A stretch of DNA of 32,541 nt from Lachnospiraceae bacterium UBA7086 (GCA_002492525.1 DKZA01000027.1:1-32541), one strand, 5' to 3'. Shown: positions 24,302 to 32,494, counted from the first letter of the stretch. Translations and numbers: made by a program. Notes: a model not told the origin generated them from the sequence alone.

Positions 24302-25738
24302 ATGGCAGAACAGATTAAAAAGCCGGTTGGAATCATGGAGACCGTTCTTCGTGACGCACATCAGTCGCTGATCGCGACCAGAATGCCCACCGAGAAGATG
24401 CTTCCGATTGTAGATAAGATGGATAAAGTTGGCTATGCCGCAGTAGAGTGCTGGGGCGGTGCTACTTTCGATGCTTCTCTTCGTTTCCTGAAGGAAGATC
24501 CGTGGGAGAGACTGAGAAAGTTAAGAGATGGCTTTAAAAACACAAAATTGCAGATGTTATTCAGAGGTCAGAACATTTTGGGTTACAGACCTTACGCGGA
24601 TGATGTGGTGTATGCGTTTGTTGAGAAATCCATTGCAAACGGTATTGATATCATCAGAATTTTTGACTGCCTGAACGATATCCGTAACTTGCAGGCGGCG
24701 GTAGACGCAACCAACAAGATCAAGAAGCAGGAGGGCAGAGGTCAGTCGCAGATCGCGCTTTCCTATACCCTTGGAGATGCTTATACATTAGAGTATTGGG
24801 CAGATATGGCGAAGAAGATTGAGGAAATGGGGGCAGATTCCATTTGTATCAAGGATATGGCGGGACTGCTCGTTCCTTACCGTGCGGCAGAACTTGTAAA
24901 GACATTGAAGGAGAGTACCAAACTTCCGATTCAGCTGCATACGCACTATACGTCTGGCGTAGCTTCCATGACATATCTGAAAGCAGTAGAGGCGGGTGTG
25001 GATATTATCGACTGTGCGATTTCTCCTTTTGCACTTGGTACTTCCCAGCCTGCGACAGAGGTTATGGTGGAGACCTTCAAAGGGACTCCGTATGATACCG
25101 GATATGATCAGGAAATTCTGGCCGGGATTGCGGATTATTTCCGTCCTTACCGTGAGGAATGTATTGAATCCGGTCTGATGAGCACGAAGGTACTTGGCGT
25201 TAACATCAATACACTGCGCTATCAGGTTCCGGGCGGTATGCTTTCCAATATGGTAAGTCAGCTCAAGGAACAGAAGGCGGAGGATAAATATCAGGATGTG
25301 CTGGAAGAGATTCCCAGAGTTCGTAAAGACTGTGGTGAACCGCCTCTGGTTACGCCTTCTTCTCAGATCGTCGGTACGCAGGCGGTATTTAATGTACTGA
25401 TGGGCGAGAGATATAAGATGGCGACAGGAGAGTTCAAAGATTTGCTTCGCGGTAATTATGGACAGACGGTTAAGCCGATGAGCCAGGAAGTAATTGATAA
25501 GGTTATTCCCGGCGAGCCGCGTTCTACCGCTCGTTCCGCCGAGGCAACCGGTCATGTTGAGCCAGAGCTGGCAGGTCTGGAAGCGGAGATGAAAGAGTGG
25601 AAACAGCAGGATGAGGACGTATTGTCCTATGCATTGTTCCCGCAGGTGGCAATAGACTTCTTTAAGTATCGTCAGGCACAGCAGGAGAAAGTGGATATGA
25701 CACAGGCCGATACTAAGAATGGGGCATATCCGGTTTAA
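24302..25738 (+). CDS. oadA: 5S-type carboxyltransferase (oxaloacetate decarboxylase alpha / pyruvate carboxylase B-like) without biotin domain
   Basis: A 478-residue TIM-barrel carboxyltransferase that exchanges a carboxyl group between oxaloacetate/pyruvate and biotin. Metal-site residues are visible: D18 in LRDAHQSLIATRMP, the carbamylated-lysine motif CIKDMAGLL with K184, and H213/H215 in QLHTHYTSG. The C-terminal PYC/OADA conserved region follows (GGMLSNMVSQLKEQ, then VTPSSQIVGTQAVFNV). Full OadA proteins run to about 600 residues with a biotin domain; here the protein ends after the conserved region, and the free biotin carrier at 22515 must supply it. AAAGGAATG precedes the ATG at 24302. 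A strong terminator follows. Confidence 0.94.
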   Translation: MAEQIKKPVGIMETVLRDAHQSLIATRMPTEKMLPIVDKMDKVGYAAVECWGGATFDASLRFLKEDPWERLRKLRDGFKNTKLQMLFRGQNILGYRPYADDVVYAFVEKSIANGIDIIRIFDCLNDIRNLQAAVDATNKIKKQEGRGQSQIALSYTLGDAYTLEYWADMAKKIEEMGADSICIKDMAGLLVPYRAAELVKTLKESTKLPIQLHTHYTSGVASMTYLKAVEAGVDIIDCAISPFALGTSQPATEVMVETFKGTPYDTGYDQEILAGIADYFRPYREECIESGLMSTKVLGVNINTLRYQVPGGMLSNMVSQLKEQKAEDKYQDVLEEIPRVRKDCGEPPLVTPSSQIVGTQAVFNVLMGERYKMATGEFKDLLRGNYGQTVKPMSQEVIDKVIPGEPRSTARSAEATGHVEPELAGLEAEMKEWKQQDEDVLSYALFPQVAIDFFKYRQAQQEKVDMTQADTKNGAYPV

Positions 25739-25745
25739 ACAAAAA

Positions 25746-25768
25746 ATAAATTTGTTTTGCAAATTTAT
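25746..25768 (+). other. Hairpin after the 5S-type gene
   Basis: ATAAATTTG (25746-25754) and CAAATTTAT (25760-25768) form a perfect 9-bp stem. It resembles the stem after oadB and comes just before the main terminator. Confidence 0.45.
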
Positions 25769-25770
25769 AG

Positions 25771-25800
25771 AAAGAGAGTGGAGTAATCCACTCTCTTTTT
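25771..25800 (+). terminator. Terminator of the decarboxylase cluster
   Basis: A perfect 12-bp stem, AAAGAGAGTGGA (25771-25782) and TCCACTCTCTTT (25787-25798), with loop GTAA and a T-run. A-rich bases precede it, so it may work in both directions. Confidence 0.9.
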
Positions 25801-25808
25801 AGGAATTT

Positions 25809-26004
25809 GTTACTTTTCACACTCATGACAATATGTCGGCCTGAACAGATAGAAAATTCTTCGTCAGCCCGCTTTCGCTCCTTTCACAGCGCAACAGACA
25901 CTAAGCTCGATAAAACCTCGCTAAGTGCTGGCGCTGTTCTAGGGCTTCCTTAAGAATTTTCTATCTGTTCAGGCGCCACTTCTGGTTAGTGTGTGAAAAG
26001 TAAC
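25809..26004. repeat. Large hairpin element, copy B
   Basis: A 196-bp interrupted palindrome. Outer arms 25809-25822/25991-26004 (14 of 14), middle arms 25839-25861/25952-25974 (23 of 23) and the AGCCC/GGGCT stem are all complementary. The core 25899-25927 matches copy A at 26 of 29 bases, and GCTTTCGCTCC corresponds to GCTTGCGCTCC of copy A. ATTT flanks the element on both sides (25805-25808 and 26005-26008), a possible but weak sign of a target duplication. It lies between the cluster terminator and the TetR promoter, outside any predicted transcript. Confidence 0.8.
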
Positions 26005-26040
26005 ATTTTTTGCGTGAAAAAGGAAAAATGTAGAAAAAAC

Positions 26041-26069
26041 TTGACGAAGGTTACATAATATATTATAAT
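26041..26069 (+). promoter_or_regulatory. Promoter of the TetR-family gene
   Basis: TTGACG at 26041-26046 and TATAAT at 26064-26069 with exactly 17 bases between. GTTAC/GTTA-type sequences around the -10 box (26050-26081) could be an operator for self-repression, but the symmetry is imperfect. Confidence 0.8.
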
Positions 26070-26123
26070 AACATACGTTACTAAAAGATATCCTGTATAA
26101 AGTTACAAGAGAGGTATATTTTT

Positions 26124-26675
26124 ATGGCAAGAAAAGAAACAATCACAAAAAACGACATATTGAATACGGCATTTGATATGACAAGAGAGGAAGGATTTTC
26201 TAAAGTAAGTGCGCGGACGCTGGCTGCCAGGGCAGGATGTTCTACACAGCCTATTTTCAGGGTTTATAAGAACATGGAAGAGCTGGGGGATGATCTCTTC
26301 ACAAAGTCCATTGAGTTTTTCAGTGCTTACTATGACGGTTTCCCGAAAGTAAACGATACGCCTTTTGTCAATCTTGGACTTGCTTATATACGGTTTGCCC
26401 AGGAAGAACAGCAGTTATTCAGGCTTCTGTTCCTCTCCGAAAACCGTCACGGAAAGAGTCTGTATGATATGTTAAACGGCAAAAACGGTGCAGTAGTGAG
26501 AGAGATTAACAATGCGAAATTCTACGGGTGCAAGGATCCCAGCGGCATGTTTATGAAGATGTGGATTTTTATTCATGGGGCGGCGTGCATGACTTTGACA
26601 GGGGATTATGACTTGCAGGAAGAAGATACGATTAAGCTGTTGGAGGAGTCTTATAACGCTTTTCAGAATATCTGA
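26124..26675 (+). CDS. TetR-family transcriptional regulator
   Basis: A 183-residue regulator. The N-terminal DNA-binding part (residues 8-55) has the normal order: KNDILNTAFDMTREEGFSKV, then SARTLAARAGCSTQPIFRVY and a KNMEELGDDLF helix. The C-terminal ligand domain includes RFAQEEQQLFRLLFL and MWIFIHGAACMTLTGDY, similar to small TetR proteins of Clostridia; the ligand is unknown. GAGAGG at 26109-26114 supports the ATG. It has a strong promoter of its own and is followed by an RpiR-type gene 35 bases downstream. It may regulate itself or neighbours; the sequence does not decide. Confidence 0.88.
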   Translation: MARKETITKNDILNTAFDMTREEGFSKVSARTLAARAGCSTQPIFRVYKNMEELGDDLFTKSIEFFSAYYDGFPKVNDTPFVNLGLAYIRFAQEEQQLFRLLFLSENRHGKSLYDMLNGKNGAVVREINNAKFYGCKDPSGMFMKMWIFIHGAACMTLTGDYDLQEEDTIKLLEESYNAFQNI

Positions 26676-26710
26676 CGGCGCAGTGATAGAAAGGGTGTTT
26701 GTGTTATACA

Positions 26711-27640
26711 ATGGCGGTAGAGAATCGTTATGACATTATAACAAGGATCAATGAATATTATGGCAAGATGAGCAAAGGACAGAAGGCGATTTCGGCTTTT
26801 ATTTACGATCATTATGACCAGGCTGTGTTCATGACTGCCGCAAAGCTGGGAGATACCGTAGGGGTCAGCGAATCGACGGTGGTGCGCTATGCCATGTTCA
26901 TCGGTTATAACGGATATCCGGAATTTCAGCGGGATCTGGAATACTGGGTGCAGAATAAGATTAATTCCGTGCAGAAGATAGGGGCGAAGTATGGCAAGAG
27001 TACGCAGTCAGAGATTCTGACCTCTGTTTTACAGTCTGATATCGAAAAGATACAGGACACGATTCATAATATGGATCCGGTTGCTTTTGAGACGGCGGTG
27101 GATATCATCTTAGAGGCCAAGAACGTCTATGTGATGGGAGTCAGGAGCTGTGAGCCGCTGGCGGATTTTCTGCATTTTTATCTGAATATGATTCGCGGGA
27201 ATGTGGTACTCCTAAAGACCACCAGTGTTTCTGAGACCTTTGAGCAGATGATTCGGATTGATGAGCAGGATGCCATGGTAGGTATCAGTTTTCCCAGATA
27301 TTCTATGAGGACATTAAAGGCTATGGAGTTTGCCAATGACAGAAATGCCAAGGTTATAGCGGTCACAGATTCTGTGCACTCTCCGATGAACCTGTACTCC
27401 TCCTGCAATCTGTTAGCCAGAAGCGATATGGTGTCTATCGTAGATTCTCTGGTGGCACCGCTTAGCGTGATCAACGCGCTGGTAGTGGCAATGTGCTTAA
27501 AGCGCCCGGAAGAAGTAAAAGATAATTTAAAGAATCTGGAAGAAGCCTGGAACAATTATCAGGTATACTTGAATGATGAGATCAACTTTATTGATGAGGA
27601 GCCGATGTTAAATTATCCGCTTCGCAGGAAGACGGAATAG
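26711..27640 (+). CDS. MurR/RpiR-family regulator with SIS domain
   Basis: A regulator of about 309 residues with an N-terminal helix-turn-helix of the RpiR type (KGQKAISAFIYDHYDQAVFM, then KLGDTVGVSESTVVRYAMFI) and a C-terminal SIS sugar-phosphate-binding domain (AKNVYVMGVRSCEPLADFLH, then DAMVGISFPRYSMRTLKAM). Such proteins usually sense phosphosugars and control sugar or cell-wall recycling genes. No sugar genes are nearby in this window, so the target is elsewhere or unrelated. The ATG at 26711 is chosen over a TTG at 26699; AAAGGG at 26690-26695 is far from the first and too near the second, so the start is uncertain. The flavoprotein gene starts three bases after its stop. Confidence 0.88.
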   Translation: MAVENRYDIITRINEYYGKMSKGQKAISAFIYDHYDQAVFMTAAKLGDTVGVSESTVVRYAMFIGYNGYPEFQRDLEYWVQNKINSVQKIGAKYGKSTQSEILTSVLQSDIEKIQDTIHNMDPVAFETAVDIILEAKNVYVMGVRSCEPLADFLHFYLNMIRGNVVLLKTTSVSETFEQMIRIDEQDAMVGISFPRYSMRTLKAMEFANDRNAKVIAVTDSVHSPMNLYSSCNLLARSDMVSIVDSLVAPLSVINALVVAMCLKRPEEVKDNLKNLEEAWNNYQVYLNDEINFIDEEPMLNYPLRRKTE

Positions 27641-27642
27641 TT

Positions 27643-28872
27643 ATGAGCAGAGTGATTGTGATTGGCGGCGGCCCGGCCGGTATGATGGCGGCTGTGGCGG
27701 CCGCTCAAAAGGGCCATCGAGTTCTGTTACTTGAAAAAAATGAGAAACTTGGTAAGAAGCTTTATATTACAGGCAAAGGGCGCTGCAATGTGACGAATGC
27801 CTGTGAGAAAGACAAGTTTTTTGAAAATATCGTGAGTAATCCGAAATTTCTGTATAGTGCTTTTTATGATTGTGATAATCTGCGGTTGATGGAGATGATT
27901 CAAAATGCCGGATGCCCTTTAAAAGTGGAACGGGGAGAACGGGTATTTCCGGTATCCGATCACGCTTCGGATATCACGGCGGCGTTTCAGCGTCTGCTGA
28001 AAGAAAAGGGTGTGCAGGTTCGTTTTCATACAACAGTGCGGGATGTGACGGCCAAAGACGGCCAGGTGACGGGGGTGCGGCTGACGGATGGGGATATGCT
28101 GGAAGCCGATGCCGTGGTGGCTGCCACAGGCGGATTGTCTTATCCGTCCACGGGCTCTACCGGGGATGGGTACCGAATGGCGCAGATATTCGGTCATACA
28201 GTGAGGGAGTGTGTGCCGGCCCTGGTGCCTGTAGAGATCCGGGAAGCATGGTGTAAGTCGCTTCAGGGCTTATCGTTAAAGAATGTGACACTTACCATGA
28301 CTTGCGGAAAGAAGCAAGTCTATCAGGGGTTTGGAGAAATGCTCTTCACCCATTTTGGGGTTAGCGGCCCGCTGGTATTGTCTGCCAGCAGTTATTATGG
28401 CCGATGTAAGGACAAAGAAAGTATATGGTTTACGATAGATTTAAAACCGGCTCTGTCTGTGGAAATGCTGGACAAGCGCCTTTTGCGGGAGTTCGAGGAA
28501 AACCGCAACAGACAGATTAAGAATGTGCTGGGAAGACTCTATCCGGCAAAGCTTGTTCCTGTGATGATCATGGTTTCCGGGCTGAGCGGAGAACAAAAGG
28601 TCAACGAAGTGACCAGACAGCAGAGGCAGTGTCTGGTAGAGGCGACCAAACGTCTGTCCATGCAGGTAAAGGGCTTACGAGGCTTTGAGGAGGCGGTCAT
28701 TACCCAGGGCGGGGTGACGGTGAAGGAAGTCAATCCTTCCACCATGGAGTCAAAGCAGGTGAAAGGGCTTTATTTTGCGGGGGAAGTCCTGGATGTGGAT
28801 GCCATGACGGGCGGATTCAATTTGCAGATTGCCTGGTCTACAGGACATCTGGCAGGAACCAGTATCCCTTAG
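27643..28872 (+). CDS. HI0933/BaiN-like NAD(P)/FAD-dependent oxidoreductase
   Basis: A 409-residue flavoprotein of the HI0933 family. The FAD-binding start VIVIGGGPAGMMAAVAAAQK is at residues 4-23. The family motif EKNEKLGKKLYITGKGRCNV follows. The ATGGLSYPSTGSTGDGYRMA segment and the C-terminal FAGEVLDVDAMTGGFNLQIA complete the FAD site. Members have been tied to bile-acid dehydroxylation in Clostridium (BaiN), but most family members are housekeeping proteins of unknown role. No other bai genes are present here, so no bile-acid role is claimed. It starts two bases after the RpiR stop and leads into cmk. Confidence 0.93.
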   Translation: MSRVIVIGGGPAGMMAAVAAAQKGHRVLLLEKNEKLGKKLYITGKGRCNVTNACEKDKFFENIVSNPKFLYSAFYDCDNLRLMEMIQNAGCPLKVERGERVFPVSDHASDITAAFQRLLKEKGVQVRFHTTVRDVTAKDGQVTGVRLTDGDMLEADAVVAATGGLSYPSTGSTGDGYRMAQIFGHTVRECVPALVPVEIREAWCKSLQGLSLKNVTLTMTCGKKQVYQGFGEMLFTHFGVSGPLVLSASSYYGRCKDKESIWFTIDLKPALSVEMLDKRLLREFEENRNRQIKNVLGRLYPAKLVPVMIMVSGLSGEQKVNEVTRQQRQCLVEATKRLSMQVKGLRGFEEAVITQGGVTVKEVNPSTMESKQVKGLYFAGEVLDVDAMTGGFNLQIAWSTGHLAGTSIP

Positions 28873-28892
28873 AAGAGGAAAGGAAGATAAAA

Positions 28893-29552
28893 ATGGGCTT
28901 TAATATTGCAATTGACGGACCGGCAGGAGCCGGAAAGAGTACGATAGCGAAAAAGATAGCGGCAAAGAAGGGATATATTTACGTGGATACAGGCGCCATG
29001 TATCGTGCCATGGCGCTGTATCTTTTGCGAGAGCATGTGGATCCTTCGCAGACAGAAGAGATTGATAAAAAGTGCCAGGATGCAGACATTACCATTGCCT
29101 ATGAGGACGGGGAACAGGTAGTGTACTTAAACGGCGAGAATGTGAACGGCTATATTCGCACGGAGGAAGTGGGCAATATGGCGTCTGTCAGCAGCCCCAA
29201 TCCCAATGTGCGGAAAAAACTGGTAGAGCTGCAGCAGAAACTGGCAGCCGGCGCGGATGTGGTCATGGACGGCAGGGATATCGGCACCTGTGTACTGCCG
29301 GACGCCCAGGTGAAAGTATATCTGACGGCGGACAGCGGTGTGCGTGCCAAACGACGTTATCAGGAACTGACGGATAAGGGAATAACCTGCGACCTTCATA
29401 AGATTGAGGAGGATATCATAGAGCGGGACAGGCAGGATATGACCAGGGAGATATCTCCGCTTAAGCAGGCAGAAGATGCCGTTTTACTGGATTCTTCTTA
29501 TATGACGGTGGATGAAGTAGTGGATGCCGTGATTGCGCTTTGCAAAGTGTGA
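28893..29552 (+). CDS. cmk: Cytidylate kinase
   Basis: Cmk phosphorylates CMP and dCMP for nucleotide synthesis. The 219-residue protein has the P-loop GPAGAGKS at 9-16, the substrate-site motif DTGAMYRA at 32-39 and VMDGRDIGTCVLPDA near 124-138, and the usual lid region DRQDMTREISPLKQAEDA. GGAAAGGAAG at 28877-28886 supports the ATG. The order cmk, ispH, rpsA is standard in Clostridia. The stop codon overlaps the first of two strong hairpins. Confidence 0.97.
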   Translation: MGFNIAIDGPAGAGKSTIAKKIAAKKGYIYVDTGAMYRAMALYLLREHVDPSQTEEIDKKCQDADITIAYEDGEQVVYLNGENVNGYIRTEEVGNMASVSSPNPNVRKKLVELQQKLAAGADVVMDGRDIGTCVLPDAQVKVYLTADSGVRAKRRYQELTDKGITCDLHKIEEDIIERDRQDMTREISPLKQAEDAVLLDSSYMTVDEVVDAVIALCKV

Positions 29553-29613
29553 GGAGGAGCTGCTTTGCAGCGCCTCCTCACACAGGAGAATGACCAAAGA
29601 GCGGTCATTCTCC
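29549..29613 (+). other. Two strong hairpins between cmk and ispH
   Basis: The first, 29549-29581, pairs GTGAGGAG with CTCCTCAC and GCTGC with GCAGC around TTT, and includes the cmk stop codon. The second, 29585-29613, pairs GGAGAATGACC with GGTCATTCTCC perfectly (11 bp). Neither has a T-run, so they are not standard terminators. Confidence 0.75.
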
Positions 29614-29656
29614 GTATGGATTCAAGATTTCGTGCTGCGGGGGAGGAAAATAAGGT

Positions 29657-30505
29657 ATGGAAGTGATTCTGGCGGAACATGCGGGGTTTTGTTTCGGCGT
29701 GGAGCGTGCAGTGGAACAAGTCTATGAACAGGCGGCCACAGGCAAGCCGATTTATACATACGGTCCTATTATTCATAACGAAGAAGTGGTAAGGGATCTT
29801 TCGCGCAAAGGGGTGCGGGTGATAGAGAAAGAAGAGGAACTCTCACAGATCCGGGAGGGGACGATTGTAATACGTTCTCATGGCGTGGCAAGAAAGGTCT
29901 GCGAGCAGATTAAGGAACAGGGATTGGAGTGCGTGGATGCCACCTGTCCTTTCGTCAAACGAATCCATACAATTGTGGAAAAGGAGAGCGAAGCGGGTAA
30001 AAAAATAGTGATCATCGGCAATGTCGGTCATCCGGAAGTGGAAGGAATCAAGGGATGGGCTAAGACTGACACAGTAGTCATTGGTACCCTTGAAGAAGCG
30101 AAGAATTTTACCTGTAATCCAGAGGAGGAACTGTGTATTGTTTCTCAAACGACATTTAACTACAATAAATTTCAAGATATGGTTGAAATTTTAAAGGAAA
30201 AAGGTTACAATGGTAGTGTTGTGAATACTATATGTAACGCTACGGAAGTGCGACAGACTGAAGCCAGAAAGATAGCGGCCAAAGTCGATGTTATGATAGT
30301 AATAGGTGGTAATCATAGTTCTAATACACGGAAGCTATATGAGATTTGCAGGCAAGAGTGTGTAAACACATATTTTATACAGACGCTTGACGACTTGCAT
30401 CTTGACTTACCTAAATCTGTCCGACTGGTGGGTATTACAGCAGGGGCTTCAACCCCAAACAATATAATCGAGGAGGTTCAAAATTATGTCAGAATTAACT
30501 TTTGA
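29657..30505 (+). CDS. ispH: 4-hydroxy-3-methylbut-2-enyl diphosphate reductase
   Basis: IspH carries out the last step of the MEP isoprenoid pathway, reducing HMBPP to IPP and DMAPP with a 4Fe-4S cluster. The three cluster cysteines are C12 (AGFCFGVERAV), C97 (DATCPFV) and C193 (TICNATEVRQ). Conserved histidines are in GPIIHN (H40) and RSHGV (H75). The 282-residue length is that of a stand-alone enzyme. GGGAGG at 29641-29646 supports the ATG. Its last 20 bases overlap rpsA in another frame; in many Clostridia the two genes are fused. The last third of the gene is more A/T-rich than its start. Confidence 0.97.
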   Translation: MEVILAEHAGFCFGVERAVEQVYEQAATGKPIYTYGPIIHNEEVVRDLSRKGVRVIEKEEELSQIREGTIVIRSHGVARKVCEQIKEQGLECVDATCPFVKRIHTIVEKESEAGKKIVIIGNVGHPEVEGIKGWAKTDTVVIGTLEEAKNFTCNPEEELCIVSQTTFNYNKFQDMVEILKEKGYNGSVVNTICNATEVRQTEARKIAAKVDVMIVIGGNHSSNTRKLYEICRQECVNTYFIQTLDDLHLDLPKSVRLVGITAGASTPNNIIEEVQNYVRINF

Positions 30506-31625
30506 ACAAATGTTAGAGGAGTCTTTAAAGACAATACACACAGGAGAGGTTGTTGAAGGTACCGTTATTGATGTGAAACCGGAAGAAATCATTCTCAACA
30601 TCGGATATAAATCAGATGGTGTTCTTACCAGAAATGAATATACAAACGAACCCAATGTAGATTTAACAACCGTCGCTAAGCCTGGCGATACTATGGAAGT
30701 AAAGGTTCTGAAAGTAAACGACGGAGAAGGACAAGTTCTTTTGACGTACAAGCGTCTGGCGGCAGACAGAGGCAACAAGAGAATTGAGGAAGCTTACGAG
30801 AACAGGGAAGTATTGACAGCGAAAGTGGCACAGGTACTGGAAGGCGGCTTAAGTGTCGTGGTGGAGGAAGTCAGAATCTTTATTCCGGCCAGCCTTGTTT
30901 CCGATACTTATGAAAAGGATTTAAATAAGTATGCGGGGCAGGAAATCCAGTTTGTGATTAGTGAGTACAACCCGAAGAGAAGAAGATATATCGGCGACAG
31001 AAAGCAGTTGATTCTGGAAGAGAAGGCAGAAATGCAGAAGAAGCTTTTCGAGACCATCAAGATTGGTGATACCGTGGAAGGCACTGTGAAGAATGTGACT
31101 GACTTCGGTGCATTTATCGATTTGGGCGGCTGTGACGGACTCCTTCATATCTCTGAGATGTCCTGGGGCAGAGTGGAGAATCCCAAAAAGGTGTTTAAAG
31201 TTGGCGATGTCGTCAAAGTGCTGATTAAGGATATTTCCGGTACCAAGATAGCACTCAGCTTAAAGTTTGAGGATGCAAATCCATGGAAGGATGCAGCCAG
31301 CAAATATGCGGTTGGTAATGTGGTTACAGGCAAGGTTGCACGGATGACTGATTTTGGTGCTTTTATCGAGTTAGAGCCGGGTATTGACGCATTGCTTCAT
31401 GTATCCCAGATTTCTAAGGAACATATAGAAAAACCCTCCGACGTGTTAAAGACAGGTGAAAAAGTGACTGCTAAGGTGGTAGACTTCAATGAGGCGGACA
31501 AGAAGATCAGCTTAAGCATTAAGGCAATGTTCGCACCGGAGCCTAAGGAGGAAAAGACAGAAGAAGATGCGGATGTGGTATCCGTTGATATTGATGCAGT
31601 AATTGCCGGTGAAGAGACAGAATAA
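30486..31625 (+). CDS. rpsA: 30S ribosomal protein S1-like protein, four S1 domains
   Basis: A 379-residue RNA-binding protein with four S1 domains: residues about 17-92 (EVVEGTVIDVKPEEIILNIG), 103-175 (AKVAQVLEGGLSVVVEEVRI), 194-262 (GDTVEGTVKNVTDFGAFIDL) and 279-350 (GNVVTGKVARMTDFGAFIEL), then an acidic tail. Domains 3 and 4 are the closest to consensus. This is shorter than the six-domain S1 of proteobacteria but usual for Bacillota. AGGAGG at 30471-30476, inside ispH, is nine bases from the ATG, so translation is probably coupled to ispH. Confidence 0.95.
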   Translation: MSELTFEQMLEESLKTIHTGEVVEGTVIDVKPEEIILNIGYKSDGVLTRNEYTNEPNVDLTTVAKPGDTMEVKVLKVNDGEGQVLLTYKRLAADRGNKRIEEAYENREVLTAKVAQVLEGGLSVVVEEVRIFIPASLVSDTYEKDLNKYAGQEIQFVISEYNPKRRRYIGDRKQLILEEKAEMQKKLFETIKIGDTVEGTVKNVTDFGAFIDLGGCDGLLHISEMSWGRVENPKKVFKVGDVVKVLIKDISGTKIALSLKFEDANPWKDAASKYAVGNVVTGKVARMTDFGAFIELEPGIDALLHVSQISKEHIEKPSDVLKTGEKVTAKVVDFNEADKKISLSIKAMFAPEPKEEKTEEDADVVSVDIDAVIAGEETE

Positions 31626-31686
31626 GATATAACAGGAATGATCTGTCAGGCAGAGAAAAGAATAGCAGATGAGGCGGTAAGTCTAT

Positions 31687-32466
31687 ATGGCATATGATTA
31701 CGAATATTTCAAGAAAGCGGTTTATGATCTGACCAAGATTGATCTCAATGCTTACAAAGAAAAGCAGATGAAACGTCGTATTGATACACTGATCGCTAAA
31801 AATAAGATTGTGGGATATGATAATTATGTGGCAGCGCTTAAGTCTGATAAGGTGAAGTTTGAAGAGTTTGTCAACTATCTGACGATCAATGTATCAGAGT
31901 TTTATCGCAATGTGGATCAGTGGCAGCTTTTGGATAAGGAAATTTTCCCGGATTTGATCAAACGTTATGGGAATAACTTGAAAATCTGGAGTGCCGCGTG
32001 TTCCACAGGAGACGAACCCTACTCCCTTGTGATGGCATTATCCAGACATCTGCCCTTGCATCAAATTAAGATTTATGCAACCGATTTGGATAAACAGGTG
32101 ATTGCGAAGGCCAAAACGGGATTGTATGCCGAGAAGAGTGTTGCAGGTGTGCCGGCTGATCTGAAAAAGAAATTTTTTACTCAGGTGGGGCCTTCCTATC
32201 AGATTTCCAATGATGTGAAAGCAAGGGTAGAATTCAGAGAACATAATCTTTTGAAGGATACATATCCTACGGATTTTCATTTGATTGTCTGCCGTAATGT
32301 ACTTATTTACTTTACAGAAGAAGCGAAAGATGAGGTATTCCGTAAGTTCCAGAAGAGTCTGAAGCCGGGCGGCTATTTGTTTATCGGCAGTACGGAACAG
32401 ATCATCAACCACAGGGATGTTGGATTTGAGAGAAAGAATTCGTTCTTTTATCAGCGGCCAATCTAA
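31687..32466 (+). CDS. cheR: Chemotaxis protein methyltransferase CheR
   Basis: CheR adds methyl groups from SAM to glutamates of chemoreceptors. The 259-residue protein has the N-terminal helical domain, the SEFYRN motif at 70-75, the SAM-site SAACSTGDEPYS at 102-113, and IYATDLDKQVIAKA, VCRNVLIYF and LKPGGYLFIGSTE in the normal order. GAGGCGG at 31671-31677 supports the ATG at 31687. It stands alone, with no che or flagellar genes around it in the window, between rpsA and a terminator. It implies a motile or chemotactic organism, or a diverted receptor system. Confidence 0.95.
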   Translation: MAYDYEYFKKAVYDLTKIDLNAYKEKQMKRRIDTLIAKNKIVGYDNYVAALKSDKVKFEEFVNYLTINVSEFYRNVDQWQLLDKEIFPDLIKRYGNNLKIWSAACSTGDEPYSLVMALSRHLPLHQIKIYATDLDKQVIAKAKTGLYAEKSVAGVPADLKKKFFTQVGPSYQISNDVKARVEFREHNLLKDTYPTDFHLIVCRNVLIYFTEEAKDEVFRKFQKSLKPGGYLFIGSTEQIINHRDVGFERKNSFFYQRPI

Positions 32467-32494
32467 AAAAACAGCGAATTATTCGCTGTTTTTT
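32466..32494 (+). terminator. cheR terminator
   Basis: A 13-bp stem, with AACAGCGAA (32470-32478) and TTCGCTGTT (32482-32490) at its centre and A-run/T-run ends, with loop TTA. It begins at the last base of the cheR stop codon and could work in both directions. Confidence 0.9.

Noticed and set aside
24788..25762. 324-residue minus-strand frame
   Set aside because: Antisense to the well-supported 5S-type carboxyltransferase, with no recognisable domain.
27643..28872. Bile-acid dehydroxylation gene baiN
   Set aside because: Only the general HI0933 family is supported; no other bai genes are near, and the family is widespread in genomes without this pathway.
29533..29727. 64-residue plus-strand frame between cmk and ispH
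   Set aside because: It covers the two hairpins and overlaps both genes out of frame, with no ribosome site.
29657..31625. Fused IspH-S1 protein
   Set aside because: The two genes are in different frames, each with its own ribosome site and a complete start and stop.
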